Position numbers and translations under genes: made by a program. A stretch of DNA of 64,000 bases from Echinarachnius parma. Taxonomy: Eukaryota > Echinodermata > Echinoidea > Clypeasteroida > Echinarachniidae. Shown in pieces: positions 44,939 to 56,800 of the stretch. Location: contig JBAMJV010003042.1 of the NCBI GenBank assembly GCA_037951105.1, positions 352,501 through 416,500 of the forward strand, given 5' to 3'. The stretch's first letter is position 1, and each line of letters begins with the position of its first letter. The notes under the pieces were generated by a model. The model had not been told where the DNA came from and searched no databases. It saw nothing but the letters and a program-made list of their open reading frames with translations.

Positions 44939-45164
44939 CTGAAACGTTAAATAGTAGGATTTAAGAATGAGTAAATCCTGCAATGCCAGATTTTGTTATC
45001 TGACATTAAACAAAAAATAGAGGAAAAAGGGAAGCACATTATATTTCAGTCCATTAATGAGGACAATTTGTTTTCTACATTTATAAAAATAGATGGATCT
45101 TTGACTGCGCGCAGTCGAAATGAATGCATCTACCATTTGCGACATGACTTGTATAAAGAGCCCC

Positions 45165-45670
45165 GTGACCTTTGACATTATGATTCTAAAATCTGATCAG
45201 TCCATTCTGGCTCCTCAAGATACATGTACACCAGAACCGAGTTCTTGAGAAACTATTTTCTATTTTCCTTTGACCTCATGACCCCCACAATCATTGGCTC
45301 ATCAAGATACAGCTACAGGTATTAAATTCGGTGATAATCTATCAATTGGATCTTGAGATATATCAAAACGATGAGCTATTTGTATGTAATGAACCCCAAA
45401 GCCTTTAACTCTTGACCTCATGGCCCCACAATCAAACCAGGTCATTGGCTTCCCCAGATATACACACGTACCAAGTTTGGTGGTAATCTTACAGTTGGTT
45501 TTCGAGATATGGTAAGGAACATTTGTTGCATATTTTAGCCCTTTGACATTTTTTATTTTGACCTCATTACCTCAAAATCTAATCAATTCATTGGCTTGTC
45601 AAGATTTATACATGCCCCATGTTTGATAGCAATCCATCAATCGGTGTTTGAGATAATGCGACCGCATAAA
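45165..45670. repeat. Degenerate tandem repeat, about 125-bp unit
   Basis: Roughly four units with the order TTTGACCTCATGACCCC, ACAATCATTGGCTCATCAAG, ACCAAGTTTGGTGGTAAT, CAGTTGGTTTTCGAGATAT. Divergence between units is high. Confidence 0.8.
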
Positions 45671-46023
45671 TATACATGTGCCTTTACAATTCCTATACTT
45701 GGTTTTCCTCGCGAAATAATTATTTTAAGCGTACTTTCATGAAACCGATCAAAACAACAATAAATGACAAAACAAACTGAGATACGGGTCCTAGTCCAAA
45801 CACAAATTTATACATCAGTACGCATGTACACCAATGTAATTTCTACATGCCAGGGCGATGGAATCTTAAGAGGTTCAACGGATTGTTTAGTACCATATGT
45901 GAATATTATTGGTTGCCTAAGCTTGACAATGTTTGATTATAACTTCTGTTATTGAATGGTAATACTCAAATTCAGATTGTGTAGTTTAGGAAGCCTTTTA
46001 CTTTTATGCTTCATTAATTTGTA

Positions 46024-46368
46024 TTAAAGGGATCTAGTAAAATTGACAAAATCCACAAAACTTACTTATGACTCTAGCGGGTATCACATCCCTTGTTGTA
46101 TTCGTATTACTAATGCAAGCATGGAACAGGTTCCGGCATTCCGAATTTCGCTATTTATGATTGAAGTGTTCGGATTTATAAGTATTCACACGAGAATGGT
46201 TACTGTGTAAGCATTTTTGCTTATTACTCGGGAATTATATATGACATTCACTTACCATGGAATGTTCACACATCACTCGATGGACATATCAGATCACATG
46301 AATACAGTTTTTATCAACCCTTCGTCAATTTTGACACATGTTTTGCACATGTTACTAGATCCCTTTAA
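46024..46368. mobile_element. TTAA-flanked MITE, family D (337 bp)
   Basis: TTAA at 46024-46027 and 46365-46368; ends AGGGATCTAGTAAAATTGAC and inverse of GTTACTAGATCCCT. Different interior from families A and B. Confidence 0.82.
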
Positions 46369-46464
46369 ATGATTTGTAATCATGGAAAACGCAGTAAATG
46401 ATGATTCTATATTGTCTCCCTGATTCCATCTGCCATGTCTAAGGAATTAAAACAATATGTTACA

Positions 46465-47148
46465 TACAGTGTGAGTAAAAAAACACGAAACGGACTTTAA
46501 TAGCTTATAAATCCCTAATTCGAAAGATATTTATGTTGATATTGGTATCATGTTAAAGTCTGGGAAATTGCCTTTAAAATGATATATCATACATTTTGAT
46601 CGCTTTACGCTTCACCGAACACAACGTTATTATCCAAAGTCATGCAAAAACTACCCGTGTCCAAGTTTGCCGTTGTTTTGTTATATTATATATATAATGA
46701 ATGGATGCGTCTGTTTACCGTTTTTTCAATATAACATTTTAAGAATATCCTTGGGTGAAAAAATACAAAAAACAGCTGATTGCCAGTGTTTTTCATGTTT
46801 ATCAAGGTGGAAGGGAATCCCCCACCCTCCTCCCATCAGCAACCCCACTGTTTGGAGGCAGGGGACCCTGAATAGGACATGTAGGATGAAGTTATCCTTG
46901 AAAATCAGACAACATATGCAACCATGCACAAAACAAGAGCACTGCAAACTTGGACACGGGTAGTTTTTGCATGACTTTGGATAATTAGGTCGCGTTCGGT
47001 GAGGCGTGAAGTGATCAGAATTGATGATATATCATTTTAAAGGCAATTTTCCAAGCTTTAACATGGTACCAATATCAACATATGTTTAGAATTGTGGATT
47101 TATAAGCTATCAAAGTCTGGTTTTTCTTTTATTTTTACTCGCACTGTA
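46465..47148. mobile_element. TA-flanked foldback MITE, about 200-bp arms
   Basis: TA-CAGTGTGAGTAAAA...TTTTTACTCGCACTG-TA. Arms at 46467-46670 and 46945-47146 are inverted (CCGTGTCCAAGTTTGC, GATATATCAT, CGCGTTCGGTGA). The TACAGT start and TA target fit Tc1/mariner. Confidence 0.85.
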
Positions 47149-47157
47149 TAGTACATA

Positions 47158-47724
47158 TAAACCGAACACAAAAAGTAACTACCCTCCTAAACAATTGCTC
47201 ATAATTTCATAACCAAGAATCATTTCAAGATTTTGTCTTGCCAAAATATTCCTATGATAGTTAGAAAAACAATGTGTAAAAATATGAGGTAACCATTAAT
47301 CCATGGTTGAGTGAGCACCCATTAAAGAGAAAATTGTCATATTTCAAAATGCTCAAAAGTATTATCATCATTACAGTTAATTGAGTATTAGAAAATTTAA
47401 AAATTCACTGTTTTACAATTGCAATGAATGCATTTTACCACATGTGCCATTAAAAAATCAATGTGAATGGAATTTCATTCAGCCACATGACTGTGCTGTT
47501 TCACAACAATGTACAGGAACACGCATTGTCTTGTGAATTTTGAATTGGGCCATTTTGTATTTAATCTGTGCTCATTCAGCCATAAAGTGATGAATATCTC
47601 TGATTTTACACATACTGTACATAACAGCTGTACCAATAGTGGTAAGATGACACCTTAAAACAATTATCGGTTATGAAAGTATGAGCAGTTGTTTAGGGGA
47701 TAGTTAATTTTTGTGTTCGGTTTA
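47158..47724. mobile_element. TA-flanked MITE, TAAACCGAACACAAAAAG family, copy 2
   Basis: Ends TAAACCGAACACAAAAAGTA and inverse of TTTTTGTGTTCGGTTTA; interior homologous to 15646-16226. It sits exactly at the 3' edge of the last exon of the minus-strand receptor and supplies its stop codon. Confidence 0.85.
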
Positions 47725-47864
47725 GTTCGTTTGAGTACCCCTTCTCCATCGACATTGGATTCAACTCCTCCTGTGGCTTGTGAGGTACTAGCACTGGGTT
47801 CAGGGGCCTTGTTCATCATCATGGACTGTCCTTCCTCGTCTGTCGCAATGTCTTTTCCTCGATC
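47664..47864 (-). CDS. Exon 6: cytoplasmic tail, stop codon from a MITE
   Basis: Opens in phase 0 after GTTTTCCCCACAG with DRGKDIATDEEGQSMMMNKA and PEPSASTSQATGG. Native sequence ends at 47725; the last 19 residues (KPNTKINYPLNN...) and the stop (47664-47666) are encoded by the inverted end of the MITE at 47158-47724. The pre-insertion end of the protein is unknown. A GTACTC after GEG could be a poor phase-0 donor. Confidence 0.65.
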   Translation of the reverse strand, partial: DRGKDIATDEEGQSMMMNKAPEPSASTSQATGGVESNVDGEGVLKRTKPNTKINYPLNNCSYFHNR

Positions 47865-50800
47865 CTGTGGGGAAAACGAATGGATATTGTTCAAGTATTT
47901 ATTCTGCAGTCATGTTAAGAATGGATCTAATGAATATTTTCTGGCAAATTTCAAATGTACATATATGTTCGATTAATGATCTTGTTATTGTTATAACTTT
48001 CCATAAAGGATGTTTTGCCCTTTCTGTCTGTGTTGCTGTGACAATACAGATGGATATCAGTGTTTTCAAATCAGTTCTTTAAATATGTAAGATGAGAAAG
48101 CCAATGATAAAGCTTTGTGAATTATCTTTCTTCAAATAAAAAAGTGTAATTTGTATAAATTACCGTGTATGTGCTATCACGTGTTCGTTCAATGATTGTT
48201 CAGTAGTTATCCGTGTTGTAGTGCAAATATATCTAACTTTCTATTTCCTAGATTGTTATCACATTATACACCATTATGGAGAAACAATTGATATGATTTT
48301 GCTAGTACGTGTCTCACCTCACGCAAGCTTTATGATGAAATTAAGTTATTGAATACTCGTTTTGTTCTCAATCTCAATTTGAATATGTTTTTTGGGCCAT
48401 CTTTGTTATTGATTAAAATGACATTATTACCAGCGGTCTTTTAAACCCTTTCCAACGGGGGGAATGTGTCTAACCCATTGTCGGGTTCCATTAATTGTGG
48501 GTTTCGTACACGGGCGTAAATCATCAGGGGATGCATCCCCCGCTCTTGAAGGAGGGGGGGGGGGGGGGGGTGGCCTGTACAAATATCCCCCTGAGATTGA
48601 AACAAGAAAGAAGGAAAAAGAAGAAGAAAAAAGAAAGAAATGTGAAAGTTTCATTTTCAGCATATAATGCATGAGAAATTTGCTTGTTTTAATGTATTAT
48701 ATGTATAACTGTATCGTGATCGAACTGGATCGAAAGCTAGGCTGTATACGACTCTCATTTTACCACATTGGCGATTTTTTAGTAGACAAGCAGTTTTCAG
48801 CAGTATTTTCCATATTCATATATATATTTATAACTGTATAGCCTACACGTGTACAGTATGTCACGATCATTTAGAGTACCCAGCTAGCCACCTGACATTG
48901 TGCCAACGTTGGGCCGATGTGAAATTCGTTGTAAGAGGACGTTGGGCCTATTTGCGACATGCGACGTCACCGCGACGTAAAAATGTCCGCCAGCCCAACA
49001 TCAGCGCGACGTGTTTTTTTAATGCTGGCCCAACGTCATTTTGCGATTTCGGCCCAACATCAGTTATTGACAATGGCCCAACATCGATTCCTCACGTTGA
49101 GAGAACATCAAGTTCTGACGTTGGCCCGACGTTAAAATGTCCGCCAGCCCAACATTGTCCAAACATCATTTTGTGATGTCGGGCAAATGTCAATTTCCGA
49201 CAATGGCCCAACACCGAATCCTGACATAGGACGGATATCAAATTCTGATGTGGGCTCGACGTTAAAATGTCCGCCAGCCCAACATCGTCACTACGTCATT
49301 TTGTGATATTGGCCTAACGTCAATTTCTGACAATGGCCCAACATCCACTCATGATATTGTACCAACATAACATTATGATGTGGGCTCGAGGGTAAAATGT
49401 CCGCTAGCCCAACATTGTCGATATCGGCTTGACGTCATATTTGTGATGTCCAATTGAAAACATCGGCTCGACATCAATTTCACATCCATTGACCGACCTC
49501 TTAATTTGCGACTTCTCCGACATCGGTATAACATTGTTCTAATGTCATATTTGAGATGTAATATTCCTGTTCGATTATTGACATCGGCCCGACATCAATT
49601 GTACAACCCTTTACCGACTTCTTGAACTGCTCGCAGTTTCGACATTGGCGCGATATTCTCGCGACGTGTTATTTGAGACGTCATTTTTATGTCAGCACAA
49701 TGATATCGGCCCGACATTCAATTGCAACCATTTCGCGTAAACTCGATATTGGCGTAATGTTGGGGCGACATCAGTTTGCCAACATCCAGCCAACAACTTT
49801 CGACATCGGCACGACGTCAGGTGGCTAGCTGGGATAGTTGCGCAAAGTGCGCGAACAAGCGCTTCATAAACTTCATAATCGTTTTTCGCTATTTTGCAAG
49901 GTATTATTATAGCCCAAACCAAGGGCGCCGATTTCGTCTTGCCACTGGGGGGATGATTCGCAATTTTGACCATCTCTGGCGAGGGAGCGAAGCGACAACC
50001 CAGCAGCGTGCCCGGGTTTTTATGACTTGGGGGGGGGGGGGGGGGGGGGTAGGGGCCACAAAAGCTTTTGAGTTTAGCTGTTTAGAAATTGGAAGATTAT
50101 TAAGTGCACATGGCAAGCATCATGTTATGAGTTGGCTTTGTCCAAGATGAACATTAGCCTGATAGATACATAGATTGCACGCATCCTGATGGAACCCTGG
50201 ATAGTATCAGTCATGGGATACCCACCCTGAGCAGCTTATCGGGGGTCCAGGTAGCTTTTGGATTTGTAATATCCAGATATAAAGATGTTGTCTATATGTA
50301 AATATAGAGTTAACTATTCTTTATTTATTGTTTAATTAGTTTTTGATTTAGCTGTTTAGAAATTGGAAGATTATTAAGTGCACAATGCAAGTATCATGTT
50401 ATGAAGTGGGCTTTGTCCAAGATGTTTGTGTTTCTTTTGTATTCTGATGATTCTACGTTCATGTATTTGTTGTCTTTATCTTAAGTTATTATTCCATTAT
50501 TCAAATATGCCTATGTTATAAGCTCCGGCGATAATAGCTCTGATATTAATTCTTCATAAAACAAATAAGAATGTCTAATCCTACCCTTACCACAAACCCT
50601 TAGCTTAAGTATCATTGTTAATCGAAATTAAAATCAAACTGATGGGGAAAGGGGGCAGACAACCTGTCTAAATTAAACTTTGATACCATACTTACAAAAG
50701 TGAGTTTCATAGCACTTACCCCAGTGAGGCCAAAACCTGCTGCAAATCAATAGAAATACAAAACAATATATTACGACTATTATTCACAAAACATCAAAAT

Positions 50801-53800
50801 TATATAATAATTTTTTTTATTTGTTTGTTCCATATTCCCACTAACATGGTTTGGGAATTAAAGCTAAATTAAATGTGGATAAATGTATTATGGATTATAA
50901 TGATACTGTATTCGTGTTTGAATCGGTGGTAGAGCCTTTATTGTACAACTTAAAAAATAAACCGTCATAATTTATTTTCAGAAATCTTACCCAGTTACAT
51001 ATCAGTTTCTAGATTAATAACGGAAAGGTGACGTGTATATCGTGCTGGGAAGAGTATCGTTCGTTTGGGTCTTTCCAAAAGGTGACCCCGAAAAATACGA
51101 CGACCCGTTTTAAAAAGTTCCTGAAAATGAATATTTTACCCAGAAAATCATAAAAATGAGTCACGTTTGTGATCTCTTAAATGTGCAGTTTGATGTATAC
51201 CATTGAAGTGTTAAGAAACGGACGCATTTTGTTCTCACGACCATTTTTCAAGGGGAATGACAGAGTTGTTCGTTCTTTTGTTTTCAAGTTTATACCAGAG
51301 GTGCCGGTGCATGTTAGGCACAGCTGCTGCCCTAGGCACTAGGGAACGCGGCTGGGGCCGGCCGCCTGACAGCAGCTGTGCCTAACATGCACCGGCACCT
51401 CTGGTATAAACTTGAAAACAAAAGAACGAACAACTCTGTCATTCCCCTTGAAAAATAGTCGTGAGAACAAAATGCGTCCGTTTCTGAACACTTCAATGGT
51501 ATACATCAAACTGCACATTTAAGAGATCACAAACGTGACTCATTTTATGATTTTCTCGGTAAAATATTCATTTTCAGGAACTTTTTAAAACGGGTCGTCG
51601 TATTTTTCGCACGACGAGATCATGATCCCACACGTACGTACACAAATAGCTAATGAATATTCAGATTCGAAAACGAACAAGCCTCTCCTAAAAAGCCAAT
51701 CAAAGAAACGAAATTAGACCAAGCCACTCTTTATCTGTTTATGAAAGATCGATTAAATAGCTAATGAATATAAACAAGCAAAAGAACCATTCACAGGGGG
51801 AAAATCCGTGTACAAAGTGAATGGGGAAAAAAGGGTGTCAGAATAGGGGTGTCAGGGGTGTCAGAAGTCGGGGGTCACCTTATGGAAAGACCCCGTTCGT
51901 TTCCCTGACATGTGATAATTCACTTACACCATCGGCGTACGGGTATATTTTCAGGGCAGAGGCTAAGGTCTTTTCCCCGAAAAGTATCCTTTAAGTGTTT
52001 CACTCAAGCAAAAAAAAATGTTGTAATAATGATGCCAGAATTTTGTGTCTGTTTTTTAATTCGGAAAATTACAGGGATTTTAGATTTTCTCCTGGAAAAT
52101 ACATTATATTGTTCTAGAAGGGGTGGGGGAAAGTGGTGAAGCCCCCTAGCAGGCCCCCCTCCCTCCCCCCACCAAAAAAAAAACAAACAAACAAACAAAA
52201 CTATTTTACTAATACATTTTAGATAATAATGTTCGATTTATAAACTGGGCTCCAAAAGAAACTTATCACTTTTTTCAGAGCGACGCTCACTAAAATCCGT
52301 ACCATCAAATTGAATCATATTTAGACACAGACAAGCTATCATTCTCCTTATGAAGCATATCTTAACCCCTAAAAGTTTGCTATTGCCAAAAAAGAGAAAA
52401 ATGCGATGGAATCACTACAGGCCACTTTTAATAAATCACAGAAACTACTTGCTGCGAACCTCCACGAAAGGCGGTCTATTCAGAACTTTCAATAGCTATT
52501 CATTCAACCTCAAAGCGGGTTATTTAACCACTAGACTGGCTATTGTCCGTACCGAGTCATGTGCCCGGAAGGCGAGCAGTTTCTTTGATTTTTTGAAAAA
52601 TTACCTCTTGCGATTTCACCTTATTTTATTCTTTGTTGACTAAAGCAAACATAACTGTTTTTAGATGAGCTTGCTAAGGGGTATTGTAGCTAATCTATGC
52701 CCAATTATGATTAATTGTTATGCTTTGGATTTCAATGTGTGTCGCTCTGAAGAAGTGATAAGTTTCTTTTGGAGCCCAATTTATAACGCCTAATATAAAG
52801 CTATCTCTAGGCGCTTTATAATAATAACTTACTTCTTTTCCAGCGGACGATGATGATGATGATGATGATGAGGCTCAGTAAGGGAATGATGACTCCCATG
52901 ACTATTATAAGATTGTTTTCTGTAGAGTCTTCTTTGTTTCCAGGGATATCTGCATTTCCTGCATTTGTTGTTGATGGAAAGGGAGAGAGTATTTAGTGGA
53001 ATAGATTACATACCATATACATGCAATACATCTAGCGACTAGTTTATACAAGTGTGTTGTTTTCTAAGCATAACATTGTATATGAAGATAAATATACGTC
53101 CCTAGATTAGTACATGGTGATTGGTGTCTTTTAAACGTGTGGCCCTTACCGTGGTTAGTATTATTATTTAAATGATGCATATTGGCCCGTTGCAGTGGCC
53201 TCATGTGCACTAACACAAGATGAGTCATTTTACTCATACCTGTAAGCAAACGGTTTGTCACATTAATATAATGCTAATAAAATCACAATCCTACATAAAA
53301 CATTTTCAAAGAGAATACCCGGTTTCAGGGGAAAACACTTGTTCAGATTTTATCATGGAAACGCTCAACTTCCACCACAAGTTAATTACTATTGTCATAT
53401 AAATATTGATAATTGAGTTGTTGTGGTGTAACAGACACGTGAACTATTATAACAAATTACCAGGGGTAAATATTTGGACAGCCTGCTCGAAAGAGCCATA
53501 TATGCTAGAATTCCTCCCACTGCCGTCAATGACCCTGCAAACCAATGATGTGTTTTCTCGTTCCTTGTCGTAAGTTGTGACTAGTTCTCCGCTGCTTCGG
53601 AAACTGCGTCTGACTAAAACCACTCCGTCGTCTTCCGTGCGCTGCCAGGATACGGTGATATTGGCGGGAAAACCAGAGAATTTGCAGGTGAGAGAATTGG
53701 TGTACGACCCATCCACCCGGCATGTGCTCTCGGCATCATCAACGCATTCTTCAATGTACACCTCTGTGTGTAAACAAGAAACAATGTTGTTAAATGAAAA

Positions 53801-56800
53801 AGCCAAAGTAATACGTGCATATTAAGTTTTTATTATAAACAAAATATATAACTTGTTTTCATCCAACCTTGCTTTGATGTTAGAAAGGAATCTTACTGGC
53901 ATAGTTCAGAGGGCGATTTCAAACACAGCATCAAAAGTGCGAACGTGATTTGTTTTTAAAGGAGGAGGAAACGCTTAAATGTTCGGTTGATGTTACTTGT
54001 GAGTGCATAATTCCTGTCACGTCTAGTCGACATGGTCGAATATTTCTTCTTAGGTAACGCTCATAATACAAAATAATCAATGTTTTTAAAACCAATATCA
54101 ACTGTTTGGACTGAGCACTGGAGGCTGCCATGTTTTCCTACCGTACCATATAAAACGTCACCCAAGCGCATCTGAGCGTGCACTAACAAAAACGTGAAAC
54201 CACTGACAAACCAAAGTAGAAATTCCCATAGAAACCCATAAGAAACCTATAAGACAATCACATCGGTTTCTATTTGTTTCCTAAGTCGAAATTCCCATAG
54301 AACCAAAACCCATAGGAATCCATATAGAAACCCATATTCCACTTTCTATATTGAAACCAATAGAATCCAATAGGCCCATGGGTTTCTATGGGTTGCCTAT
54401 GGCTTTTGGTTCTATGGGAACTTCGACCTGGGTGACTATTAGTTTGTAATGTTATTGTGCAGGTTTTGGTTACTGAACTTAGCCTTACCAAAACTTTACT
54501 ACCCCTTTAAATTGAGATTAATGGCAATGATTATGATACTGATGAAATTAATTCCAACAGCATAGGTATGGTAATAATTATTTTGGACAGTTAGAGGGAA
54601 GCATAATCTTACGCACTGTTCCAATTTTCTGGGCAAATACGTGTTGTACATGTATTGTGACATTCTGAAGTTAAACCTTAAACAGGCCGGGCTATCTGAG
54701 GTCTTTCTACGGCCGGGGGGGGGGGGGGGGATTATCAGCGTGTTCACACACAAACATTTTCATCCCTTAATCATGACTAAAGAATCATGACTAACGAAAC
54801 GACGTATCGTTAGTTATGACAAAGACACTACAAGGGGAAGACTGGACACTTCGGGGATTTTGTGTAACGCTGAATTTCGTACATGGGGAAGGGCGCACCT
54901 AGCGTTGAGTAGGTAAACTTCTTGTCGTTTTCGCGCGTAGCCATTGAAAACACAATAGGGAACAATTGCGAGCAGGTCGAAAATAGCTGTATCTCCATTT
55001 TGGAAAGAGGTGTACCTTTGAAACTTTGCATACAGATAGCATTCTGGTAGTTCTTGAAAATGATACCAAATTTGTTAGGAAAGGTTTTGTAGTTTTGAAA
55101 CAAATTAAGAAAATGTTTGCAAAAAATCCCAAAATGTAACGGTGCCACCCTATTTGGGAGGCGAGTTCATGACACATGACCATTTATTGTTTGTTTGTTT
55201 GTTTATTTTATTTAATCACGGTATATACAATAATAAAATGCCCGCTTTCAGCTACAAGCTGTTTTTCAGCAGGGCCGTGAAACATAAGAATACAGAAATA
55301 CATAAGATACATAAAATAATACAAAATATACATTACAAACGGGTTATTTAAGAGAAGAAAAAAACAGAAAAAACATATTTACAAAGATAGGGGTAATAAT
55401 AATTTACAAATATTAATCAGAATGAACGAGGAAACCAAAAGGCATAAGTACATGAGTATAACAATCATTGAACAGCTAATATGCACATGAATTATAAATC
55501 TAGTATGGTTAGCTTCATTATTTCCTTTTTAAATATCAATAACGTCGTGTATAATTCGTAAATGCATAGGTAGAATGTTGAACAGTTTTGATGCATCATA
55601 TAATGGGCTATTTCGAACAATTATGTATCCATGGTGAATGAAAATAGAATAAGATTAAGCTCCAAAACGTATTGTATTGTTCCATAAAATTTCAATACCA
55701 AGAAACTTTTTTGAAGAATTTTCAAATTATCAATTCTACTAAAAATGTAACCCTTTGTACCACTTTTTATACTATTGATTGTGAAAATGACCATATATAT
55801 AGTTAATCAACAGAACTTTTTATGAATCCTTGCCATTATATAATATAAATTAGCTTTGATATTTTTAAAAATTGTAGGTAACAAAGGCAGTTATTTAATT
55901 TAAGGTGTAATTAAAATTTAGATCAAACTGAGATCTCATTGCATCGTTTATTTTGTTGGTGTGTGTGTGTATATGTATGCGTGTTTGTATGTCTGTGCAT
56001 TTGTGTGTGTGTTTGTATACATTTGTGTATGTATGTGTGATAGTATGTGTATGTGTTTGTATGTTGATGTGTCATGTGTGTGTGTGTGTATGTGTCTACA
56101 ATAACATGACCAGCTTTCTGGCAGCTTTCCCACATGGAGATTTTAAATTCAGAACTAGAAATGCTGTGGCACACTAACTATTACAAAAAAAACACCAAAA
56201 ACAAAACAACAGATTTCTAGGGGACCCCCCCCCCCCCTCCCCCCCCTCCAGCTGCCGTGCGGCCATACCCTTGCTTCCACCCAAATTCTAGCTGTAAGAG
56301 TGTAGGTCTACCCTATTTTTTGAGGCATCGCATTTCCGATTTTCCGATGTGACAGTTAACAAAATGCTTGTGTTTCAGATGTGACACTCTTGTTAACAAC
56401 AATTCTTCATATAAAGAGAAAAGAGGTATTTAAATAAATGTTACTATTTTGATTTCAAACCATGACACAGGTAACTGCAACAATCTTGATGACGAGTTCG
56501 TTTTTAACAGCAAGCAAAGAAACTTGTACGTGAATGTTGACTTGATTCTGCATGTCTACTATTAAATATTTCTTGGAAATTTTCACCTGTAAACAGACAA
56601 ACTTAGAAACAAACTCCTTTTAATATTTGGTGTACATTTTGAGATAAAAAAGCAAAAATAAGAAGGAATTTGATACTTCACTACCAGTTCCCTATAGTGT
56701 TTTCAATGGCTACGCGCGAAAACAACAAGAAGTTTACCTACCCAACGCTGGGGGGCGCCCTTCCCCATGTACGAAATTCAGCGTTTCATCGATCGCTGTA

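Noticed and set aside
44938-47864. Receptor tail spliced to the propeller exon as one protein
   Set aside because: Phases would allow it, but the only phase-0 donor is GTACTC, and three MITEs lie between. Kept only as a low-probability alternative.
53931-54131. Minus-strand frame MAASSAQSKQLILVLKTLI
   Set aside because: Looks protein-like (basic, YYERYLRR) and could be a transposase remnant, but there is no recognisable domain or splice context.
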